The notes under the pieces are model-generated. The model saw only the letters and a program-made list of their open reading frames with translations. It did no database searches and was not told the origin of the DNA. A DNA stretch of 10,522 nt from Hypholoma sublateritium FD-334 SS-4 (taxonomy: Eukaryota > Basidiomycota > Agaricomycetes > Agaricales > Strophariaceae), in assembly GCA_000827495.1 (NCBI GenBank), contig KN817812.1, positions 1 through 10,522 of the forward strand, in the 5' to 3' direction. The position numbers were made by a program, and so were the translations under genes. Positions 1-6,656 of the stretch are shown here, in pieces; the first letter of the stretch is position 1, and the number at the start of each line of letters is the position of its first letter.

Positions 1-12
1 TAATCCCTATCC

Positions 13-474
13 ATGAGCAGCATTGCATCCCTTGATCGCAGATGCGCGCGAACTCCAAATCGTAAGTCTTTTTCTCCTTGCTCCATTTCGATTTCTAATC
101 TGCGGCGATGCGCGTATATTCAGAACTTCCACAGTGTCCTCCATGTGTCCGAAGAACTCTGGCTATCTATTGCTCAATGATTCAAGNCCNCCCCGCCGCT
201 CCCGCCGCCGCCGTGCTTGTCGCGTTCAGCCCGCTGCCCAAAAGTCCTCGTCTTTTTCCAAGTCTTATCGCCTTCGAATCTTCGGTAAGTTTTCCCTCGT
301 TCCTTGCTTCTTTTGATCTCACCAAAGTGGTCCCAGTGCATCTTGATCTCGCATGGTCCCTATATTTCAAATTCCTCGGAAAACACACGTGTGCAATCAG
401 CGCCGTCTCTCAATTTCAGGTGCGCGCATACTTTAAATCTTCAGTCTATCCCGTTTCTCATGTTTCCCATCTGA
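13..474 (+). CDS. Doubtful spliced ORF, three exons, unknown product
   Basis: Joining 13-61, 124-284 and 337-474 gives an uninterrupted reading frame of 115 codons from ATG 13 to TGA 472-474. The two removed segments look like real fungal introns: 62-123 starts GTAAGT, has a CTAAT branch-like site near 94-98 and ends CAG; 285-336 starts GTAAGT and ends CAG. The predicted product is rich in Ser, Pro, Cys and Leu, has no recognisable domain, and two ambiguous bases (187, 190) fall inside it. Its composition is closer to noncoding DNA than that of genes A and B. It could instead be a spliced noncoding leader, or the end of a gene that begins before the window. The splice sites are more convincing than the protein. 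Confidence 0.25.
62..123 (+). other. Probable spliceosomal intron
   Basis: It begins GTAAGT, is 62 nt long, has a pyrimidine-rich interior with TTCTAATC as a branch-point candidate, and ends TTCAG. It matches the size and consensus of the introns in genes A and B. Confidence 0.5.
285..336 (+). other. Probable spliceosomal intron
   Basis: A 52-nt segment with a GTAAGT donor, a pyrimidine-rich body and a CCCAG acceptor. Removing it together with 62-123 keeps one frame open across 13-474. Confidence 0.45.
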
Positions 475-512
475 TTATGCTGCCTCCTTCGGATCGTCTG
501 CTCCCGAATAGA

Positions 513-525
513 CCCTAAACCCTAA
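513..525 (+). promoter_or_regulatory. Telomere-like / telo-box motif
   Basis: The bases read CCCTAAACCCTAA, two head-to-tail CCCTAA-type units about 170 bp upstream of the gene A start. In plants the AAACCCTAA telo-box is a known promoter element, and fungal telomeres are usually TTAGGG repeats. With only two units this could be a regulatory box, a short interstitial telomeric footprint, or chance. Confidence 0.3.
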
Positions 526-615
526 TTTGCGGCATGCGATTTCGACACCATGCAACGCACATATTCGTTTTTCATTCCAATAACCCCTGCTCATCCCTTA
601 CCGTATTTCCAAATG

Positions 616-622
616 TATATAT
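616..622 (+). promoter_or_regulatory. TATA-like box of gene A
   Basis: TATATAT lies about 76-82 nt upstream of the gene A ATG, followed by an A-rich and then a pyrimidine-rich stretch. Position and composition suit a fungal core promoter. An AATAAA at 631-636 just after it could equally serve as a polyadenylation signal for anything transcribed from the left. Confidence 0.3.
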
Positions 623-697
623 GACAAAAAAATAAAGTTCCCTCTCCCCGATACATTCTAAGCCAAAATATCTGTATAACCGCGTTATCTAGCCTGC

Positions 698-3629
698 ATG
701 TCTGAATTCGGTGGCGCCGACGACGACTCTTTTGCGGATGCGTATGACCACCAGCCGGATTTTCACATGTCTTCCCCTGTACCTCCTGAAGATAGATTTC
801 TGGAAGAACCCCTCGCCTTCGTACGCGACGCCGACATCACAGGCGCGGACGCCTATCCTCGATTTGAAGAGGAGGAGGAGGAGGAGGATGAACTCGCAGT
901 CCGTTCGTTGACGGTGGCTGAGTTTGTTTCCTTTGCGAAGCAGCTACCCCAGTCTGGCGATATGGCAAGCTTCTCGCGCTTTATCCTTAATGGTCTTCAT
1001 GAGAGCGTCCAATACCAAGTCGATCCCATAAAGAACGCGCTGGAAGATAATGACAAGATAGAAGCGCTTCGGGACTACGATAGCATCCTTGGGATCCATA
1101 CCGACGTCTGCGTAACCACTGAGCTCACCATATATCCCGTCTCCAAATTCGAAGATACTCTAAGTCGCAACATCCATATCAAAACATCTTTCGAAAATCA
1201 ATTCGTAAGTCTGCGTATCTTTGATAACATTTACATTCATATTAAAGGCTGTCTCAGGGACAACATATCAATATTCCCGTTCACAAAATTCCAAACCCTT
1301 GCATTGCCAAATGGGCCACCCATAACATGATTCGTGTACTGATCCCTGGTCTGTATGACGGAGAGCGCCGCAGCTCTTTTCTCACCCAACGTGAACTAGC
1401 AACGTTTTACGAAAAAGGCCTTCGTCCAGCGGCTGTACAACTCGCCGGTGCCTCCTCCTCCGAATGGCCGCCGACGTATTCTGCGGAGATGTTCCGAGCT
1501 CGAGGGAAGAACGGGACCCTTTCTTTCCAAATGAAAACTTTGTCATCCTGGCGCGTCAAAGATCTTGGGGACTGTATCCGTGAGGCACTTGCTGAAAACG
1601 GTATTAGGTGGGGTGAAGGCTTGCTGTTTTTACATCAAATCCGCGGTGTCAAGAGCGCGAATGGACATTCTGTAACTTCTGAGGGTGCGAAGGGCGCCGT
1701 GAACCATCTTTGCGACATGAATTTTTTAGATGAAGATGCGTTACTTACCGGCGACTGGTGGATTGATGTCTGGGCTTGAAATCGCCTCAACCGACGGGAA
1801 GTGCCTCGCGTGGCGCACCGACTCCCATTACCACATCGTACAGGATGCTCTGGACATCTCTTCGCTAAACGCCGCTAGGATAACCCGCCCTGGAAGTTCC
1901 AAGTACCTACGCGACATGACCTCGCACCTTACATCCGTATCTGGGTGTCGAATCAGCCCCGGTGTTCGAGCGAAAGGCCCACACAATGTATTATACCTTC
2001 AAATGTACACAACCGATAAATCGATCACTTACCGTCCCGAGGGTACCCATTTCGGCAAATTCTTGAGGGGTGAAGATATCATCAAAGGGAAAGCAGACGA
2101 CTACTGCCATGGTTTGTACGAATTATATCGCCAGGCCACTGATAAAAACCCTTCTCTTGCCCGGCTTGAGATACGCGTGCCCATTGTATACGCCTCTGAC
2201 GTCCTCTTGGATATGGATGCTGGTCACATCCGCGACGGCCTAGTTATATTCGATCCGACTATTTGGTGGTAAGTTGCCGAAGTTCTAGTTTTGCGAACGA
2301 GTTCACTAAACCGACTATTTTCATAGGAGTCTGCGCGCTTATCGGGTCCTCGCCTTCAAGCATATCCTCGAGCAGCAGGAGCGCGGGTCTTCCTCCCTTC
2401 GTGGAGTTAATAGCGCCCTCCTACTTACAGCGGCTGCTCCATGGTTTCTCAACAGCCTTCATTCGGCGCCTGATAATGGCTCGCGCTCCCAGGATTTAAT
2501 GGGGAAAATACTTCCTCTCGTAGACCGGGTCGACGCAGATATTCAAATGCTTGCATATCCTGCCAGTATTCGAGCGGGCGTCCAGTCAATCCAAGATGTG
2601 GAGGCCAATAGCGATGGCGAATCGGTCCCCGGGGATGATGCATTATCTGTGCATTCCGAGCTTTCTGAAGACGAAGCACTCATTCATCCGGTGAACCCTC
2701 GATTTGGTCAGCAAACAATTCGCTCCGAGACCTTACCTTATAATCCATACGGAATAGTCTTTCTTCGCGAGCTTCGTATTGGAGAAGGTATTCTTGTCCC
2801 TCGTTTTCGAGACATCACAGCGGGGATGATCACACCGAAGACATTCCGTTACATCTTTGGTGTTGAAAGAAATGACATGGACAGTCAGCTCTTCATGGGT
2901 CAAATGCTCGTACCGTTAAATCCCCGTCGTATATCGAATAAAACCAGGTCCACAGCAACTAGAATCATCCCCACCGAATCAGAAGCGCCAAAGATCTTCA
3001 ATTTGGCGTCCCGTGGATATCGCCTCCCGCCTCCCCAACGAGACGAAGGATCAGACGTTGACGAAATAATCGATCTCATTGAAGATGAGCCCGACAGCGA
3101 CGTGGATCGCGATATTGATCAGAAACTTACACGGCTTTGGCACCAGTTTCTAGTCGACCTCACAGCGAAGGTTTCAAACCGCAAAGGCGCATTCGCACCT
3201 TCATATTGTATCCTATCCAAGTCCGAGCGCGATCATGTCAACGAATCGACGTATCAGAATCTCAACCTACGCTCATATTTCGATAATTGTCAGTACAGAA
3301 CTGCGACAAAGGCAGACTGGAACGCCGCATTCGACAAGTGCTGGCCGTTGCCAGGAAAATTACTCACCCTGAAGACACAGAACTACCCTAAGATGAAGTA
3401 TTACATTGCGTGGGGTATATTGATTAACGATCGCCAGTCTACTCCTGTCGAGGCGATGCGGCAGAGTCTTCGCAAGCGTTTCCTCATGCTGAAATGGATC
3501 CCAAATGTCCAAGCGGACCGTGTCTGGTATACTAAACGCAATACCAGATTCGAGAGGTTCCCCGAGTGCGATCCAATGGATGCCGGTCCGCGTATTCTGA
3601 TTCGATGGGACGAAAGGGCAATCATATGA
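698..3629 (+). CDS. Gene A: ~939-residue protein of unknown function, three exons, one frameshift
   Basis: Exons are 698-1204, 1258-2268 and 2327-3629. Introns 1205-1257 (53 nt, phase 0, GTAAGT...TCAG) and 2269-2326 (58 nt, phase 2, GTAAGT, branch ACTAAAC, TAG) join cleanly. ATG 698 is the first in frame after a stop at 677-679. The exon 2 frame reads DWWIDVWA-stop, but the next frame continues as GLEIASTDG to the end, so one extra base lies at 1768-1771. Removing it gives exactly 940 codons including the stop. The N-terminal ~70 residues are acidic (EEEEEEEDE near residue 57). A Trp-rich DWWIDV-GLEI segment (~335-345) and a WRTDSHYH segment follow. Another acidic stretch (DEIIDLIEDE, ~751) leads into a C-terminal region rich in Trp and basic residues. 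No signal peptide, membrane span or known domain was recognised. It resembles agaricomycete multi-copy hypothetical proteins by general impression only. It may be a pseudogene or carry a sequencing error. Confidence 0.82.
1205..1257 (+). other. Gene A intron 1
   Basis: A 53-nt intron with GTAAGT donor and CTCAG acceptor, phase 0. Excision fuses exon 1 (169 codons exactly) to GGA CAA CAT and keeps the frame open into the main body. Reading through it would end the protein at 1330. Confidence 0.75.
2269..2326 (+). other. Gene A intron 2
   Basis: A 58-nt intron with GTAAGT donor, CACTAAAC branch-like site and CATAG acceptor. Splicing rebuilds a TGG codon (TG+G), and the frame runs on without a stop to 3629. 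This also shows that the ATG at 2499 is internal, not a gene start. Confidence 0.85.
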
Positions 3630-3712
3630 TAACACATGATAATTATCGTTAGCCGAAAGTTTCTATATCTACCATACGTGCCTCGCAATCTAATCGTAGA
3701 TCTATGCGGTAT

Positions 3713-3718
3713 TATAAA
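3713..3718 (+). promoter_or_regulatory. TATA box of gene C
   Basis: TATAAA lies 40-45 nt upstream of the preferred gene C start at 3758 and 84 nt after the gene A stop. The spacing supports an independent, compact promoter with a very short leader. It also argues against the earlier in-frame ATG at 3704, which lies before the box. Confidence 0.4.
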
Positions 3719-3757
3719 TGTGCATGCATTCAAATTTATCCCCCCTACATCGCTTCA

Positions 3758-4520
3758 ATGCCTGCTAACGGCCAACACCCCCGTCTTTTTTCATTGTCCG
3801 AAGACGAACGTGTGGGAGCAATCGACCATTCCACTGAAGCTAACCTGTCATATGAAACCATGTCGGCCGAGGGGCGCGCCAGGGCACTTGAACACTACGA
3901 AAAGGAAATCGAATGGTTCCACTGAGAATACTTGTCCAATTGCAGATCGACAAGGACTGCTCTGGGTGTTGATATCGTGCAACAAATCGCAGGAAATATT
4001 GTAAGTGATTTTCTATTTTATTGCTTCAAGATGGAATGCTAGCTAATTACATTCGTAGCATGTTTTGGGTCTTACCATCGACCTCGTGAAGGGGAGTTTT
4101 CCTGCCTTTAGGCTCCTGCGTCGTTTGGTGCAGTGTGAAACTGCGATTATCGATTTGGATGCACTGCCGAACGCGAGCGGGAAAAGGCGCGAGTACTCAG
4201 TAGCAACGAAGGATCTGGTGAAGATGGCTTGGAAGGCCGTCATTCAAGGGAGTTGCTTGTATCGAGACAGCTTGCCGGTGCGTGATCTCATTCTCGTGCA
4301 TAGACTTGGGGTCGCGGTCGCAAGCCATTTCTATAGCCCAGAACAATGTTCGAGAGCGCTACGCTTTTCACTGCGGTGTATTCGGTCTGACCGTACGCAC
4401 GGCGCTAAATTTAAAATACATTTGGAATTTCCCAGTTGGTGCGACGAACACCAAGTGACACGTTTAAATAATATATTTTCGAATGTAATCGTTCTGTATT
4501 CTTATAAAAATGACCTCTAA
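3758..4520 (+). pseudogene. Gene C: small two-exon gene with an in-frame TGA, unknown function
   Basis: Exons 3758-4000 and 4059-4520 flank a 58-nt intron (GTAAGT...GTAG, phase 0). The frame is continuous for 234 codons except for TGA at 3923-3925 (codon 56). Coding-like sequence continues on both sides of it: ALEHYEKEIEWFH before and EYLSNCRSTRTALGVDIVQQ after. No intron I can propose removes the stop: a GT at 3916 would leave only 30 nt and itself create TGA, while a GT at 3862 has a poor donor and discards good coding sequence. The product is hydrophilic at the N-terminus and hydrophobic/basic after residue ~85, with no recognised domain. The last ~28 codons run into repeat copy 1 and become AT-rich, so the true C-terminus may have been replaced. 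It lies 128 nt after gene A on the same strand. It may be a decaying gene or contain an assembly error. Confidence 0.5.
4001..4058 (+). other. Gene C intron
   Basis: A 58-nt intron with GTAAGT donor, GCTAATT branch-like site and CGTAG acceptor, phase 0. It joins IVQQIAGNI to HVLGLTIDL in frame. Confidence 0.65.
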
Positions 4521-4555
4521 ACTACCTATTTAAGTCTACCAAAACACATTTGCCC
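4436..4555 (+). repeat. Dispersed repeat, copy 1
   Basis: It begins TTGGTGCGACGAACACCAAG and contains a 21-nt core at 4478-4498 that matches copy 3 (5979-5999) at 19 of 21 positions. An AT-rich tail with CCTATTTAAG and AAAACAC follows. It overlaps the 3' end of gene C. Orientation is the same in all three copies. Copy 1 is the most diverged. Confidence 0.55.
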
Positions 4556-4948
4556 ATGATACACAAGCATCATATAGCCGCGCGTCTATGCATTAATGGC
4601 AGAGGTACAATCCTGTTGTAAGTTTCGAAGTATTCGTCCTGTAGTCTTGTAGAGATACCTCCTGCCTTGGATGCCGCACGCGTTGTATCCGGGCTCTACG
4701 ATGTAATTTAGCGCTGACACACGATTTGTGTACGGTCGCGGCTGTGACTCGATAAAAGGGATAGCGACAGCGACCAATTAAGCGCCCGTCGAGAGAAAGA
4801 GTGAACCGAATATGATTCTCGGTAGGAAGGTTTATGGGTACCCGCTTAGCTCTTACTCAATACTCTAGCGTCACGTAGACGAATATTCACTGACACCTCA
4901 GAGACCACAGATGGATAACATTCCGGACTTTAATAGATGGGTCCTCTT
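4556..4948. other. Intergenic stretch without a supported gene
   Basis: I see no gene with start, splice sites and end here. A 63-codon open stretch on the minus strand (4586-4777) looks somewhat protein-like, but it lacks a normal ATG and has no continuation. CACGTAGACGA at about 4873-4883 shares the CACGTA core found in the gene B promoter array. No tRNA-like cloverleaf was seen. Confidence 0.5.
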
Positions 4949-5069
4949 GTGGGGCGCGACGAACGCCAAGCTCGCCATTCAATATCCTATCGAAAGTAGC
5001 CGCTTTGTAAAGCTTAGAATAATCTAATCTACATTACTTATTTATGTCCACAAAAGTACCTTCTCAAAG
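4949..5069 (+). repeat. Dispersed repeat, copy 2
   Basis: It starts with TGGGGCGCGACGAACGCCAAG (18 of 21 match to copy 3), has core ATCGAAAGTAGCCGCTTTGTA (17 of 21) and ends with ACTTATTTATGTCCACAAAAG, closely matching the tail of copy 3. Copies 2 and 3 lie about 990 bp apart in direct orientation. Confidence 0.65.
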
Positions 5070-5936
5070 GGTATTCAAATGTCACGACTCACCGACATGC
5101 GTTCATGCACGCGATAATATTGTATCAAAATTTCAAGTTTAACAAATAAAACCCGCCGCGTGTGGGGCACAACGCATACAATGAAAACCCATCAAGTCAA
5201 AATGCGTGACTCGGAGGCGCGCGAGGCGCTCAACAATATCGATACGTGCCGTGGGTGAGCAATGGTCCCAAAATGGTCCAGAAGTATGGGCACTTGAGGT
5301 ATAGCTGACTCGCCTCGTTGTGGTGCTGTGAAGACACCCAACGTGTCTACAGAGCATGGCAGTGGTGGAGCAGATGATGATGAAATTTCGGCGGCGGCAG
5401 CACACCCAAGACTCGCTGCTGCTGAAGCGCACGGCCGGGCGCAAGCGGGGAAGCTGCTGACCCAGTCGTAGGTTGTAGCCGCCGTCGCTCTGCAGGTGGG
5501 GTGGATGCGCGATGGAAAGCAGCGAAATGAAACCAAAAGGAAATGAAGATAAGCTGCGGGCGGGCTTCTCAGGGAGGTTGTGAGGCTCTGGTTGCACGGG
5601 GCGTCATCGTCGCTGAATTGCACGGTTGCACCGCTGAGCGCCGCGGACGTCGCAGTTGCAACGACAACGACGGCGCTGTATCTCTATGTCGCATTCCACA
5701 GAAAATATATTACTCCCTACCGAGCGTCCTAATCGCTGGGCCCGTTCTCGCTCTGGTCGCCGCCGCGTTGGGCGTGGACGAGGACCGCTCGACGCTCGTG
5801 CGCGCGGTGCTGGAGGTGCGGGAGGTGTCAGTTCCGGAGCATGCGTTAAGGTGCGGCAAAGCTTAAGGAATAAGGCTAAGGGCTTGCAGATGATGGATTT
5901 ATTATGAATGTCAGACTTGGAGCTGCCTTGAGCCTT
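5070..5936. other. Intergenic region with GC-rich island, no supported gene
   Basis: The stretch about 5380-5870 is distinctly GC-rich, with simple GGC/GCC, GATGAT and CGNCG runs, flanked by AT-rich DNA on both sides. Open frames on both strands overlap each other (for example + 5543-5866 and - 5192-5623), as expected in GC-rich DNA where stops are rare. None shows a domain, balanced composition or splice sites that extend it. An Ala/Val-rich segment in the + frame (residues ~60-85 of 5543-5866) is the only protein-like stretch. Confidence 0.45.
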
Positions 5937-6070
5937 TGGTGGGGCGCGACGCACACCAGGTTCCACATACAACATCTATTCGAAAGTAGTCGTTCTGTAC
6001 AATAATAAAATTATGTTTAAAATTATGTTGAATCTATTTATTTATGTTCACGAAAGTATTTTCGCAAACC
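5937..6070 (+). repeat. Dispersed repeat, copy 3
   Basis: It starts TGGTGGGGCGCGACGCACAC, has core TTCGAAAGTAGTCGTTCTGTA at 5979-5999, then an AT-rich tail with AATAAA (6003-6008) and TTTATTTATGTTCACGAAAG. It is the best-preserved form. Conserved spacing of three blocks across all copies shows that this is one repeat family and not isolated short matches. Confidence 0.65.
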
Positions 6071-6089
6071 GTGCTCAGTCTCAAGCTTC

Positions 6090-6116
6090 GCATAGACGCG
6101 CACCTACGGTCTATGC
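6090..6116. repeat. Short inverted repeat
   Basis: GCATAGAC (6090-6097) and GTCTATGC (6109-6116) form a perfect 8-bp stem around an 11-nt loop just after repeat copy 3. TCTATGCA also occurs downstream of repeat copy 1 (about 4585-4592), so it may belong to an extended repeat unit. Function is unknown. Confidence 0.35.
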
Positions 6117-6233
6117 ACTTGTGCCTGGACGCGCGCCAAAACCATTCACGTGCAAGTGTTTGGTTGTGGTTGGCTACAATTTCGACTCCGGCTAATCGTG
6201 CACCGCTCCTCCCCTTCCTCCCACCATCTGTCC

Positions 6234-6606
6234 TGTGTCCTGCGTGTATATCACGTACGTCACTCAAGATCGGATAGAAGCAATTGTTGCAAGGTTGTGT
6301 CCTACGTGTCCATCACGTAGGTCGCTCAAGACCAAACTTCCGTGCATCGCCCTCAAGCCCCCACATGGCACCGATCAATCTCGCACTTGCTTTCTCAACG
6401 TCCGCTCTCTGCTGCAATATCTTCTTCGCTCGACCTAACTCTAAACGATTCATACGTCCATCTAATTCTAAGGCACCAACTCGATCGTCTTGTGTTGCGT
6501 TTTCATCACGTAGGTAGTCCCAAACTGGTGTTGCCCTTGAAGCCCCTTTTTCTGACGCGACTTCTCATTGTGCTGCGCGTATATTGCGTAGATTATTGAA
6601 ATCTAC
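6234..6606 (+). promoter_or_regulatory. Four degenerate CACGTA-type repeats upstream of gene B
   Basis: Unit 1 (6234-6271) and unit 2 (6296-6333) match at 32 of 38 positions. Unit 3 (from 6491) shares CATCACGTAGGT exactly with unit 2 (6504-6515 and 6311-6322). Unit 4 (6569-6606, TGTGCTGCGCGTATATTGCG) is weaker. The shared layout is TGTG, a CGT-containing spacer, then ATCACGTASGT. CACGT-containing cores are typical targets of bHLH-type regulators. The array lies 50-420 bp upstream of the gene B start and has no other explanation. Confidence 0.45.
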
Positions 6607-6656
6607 GACTTCAATAACTGTCATCTTCAAACCCCTTGTATCGAACTCCAGTCGAA

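Noticed and set aside
866..890. GAGGAGGAG tract as a regulatory microsatellite
   Set aside because: It is in frame within gene A and encodes the acidic Glu run, which is a sufficient explanation.
1768..1780. Programmed ribosomal frameshift in gene A
   Set aside because: There is no slippery heptamer at the site and no obvious downstream pseudoknot; a mutation or sequencing error is simpler.
2499..3629. Separate gene starting at ATG 2499
   Set aside because: A consensus intron at 2269-2326 joins the upstream exon in frame with this segment, and coding sequence continues through 2328-2498 without a stop.
3636..4004. Alternative + frame of about 120 codons
   Set aside because: It overlaps gene C in another frame, runs into the GTAAGT donor at 4001, and does not join to the coding exon at 4059.
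5139..5975. Several overlapping ORFs on both strands in the GC-rich island
   Set aside because: Low stop-codon frequency in GC-rich DNA explains them; compositions are biased (Arg/Ala/Pro/Ser), they overlap in opposing frames, and no domain or splice-supported extension was seen.
4949..6070. Repeat copies 2 and 3 as LTRs of a retroelement
   Set aside because: They are too short and diverged, lack TG...CA ends, and the DNA between them has no gag, reverse transcriptase or integrase-like coding sequence. A third copy also lies outside the pair.
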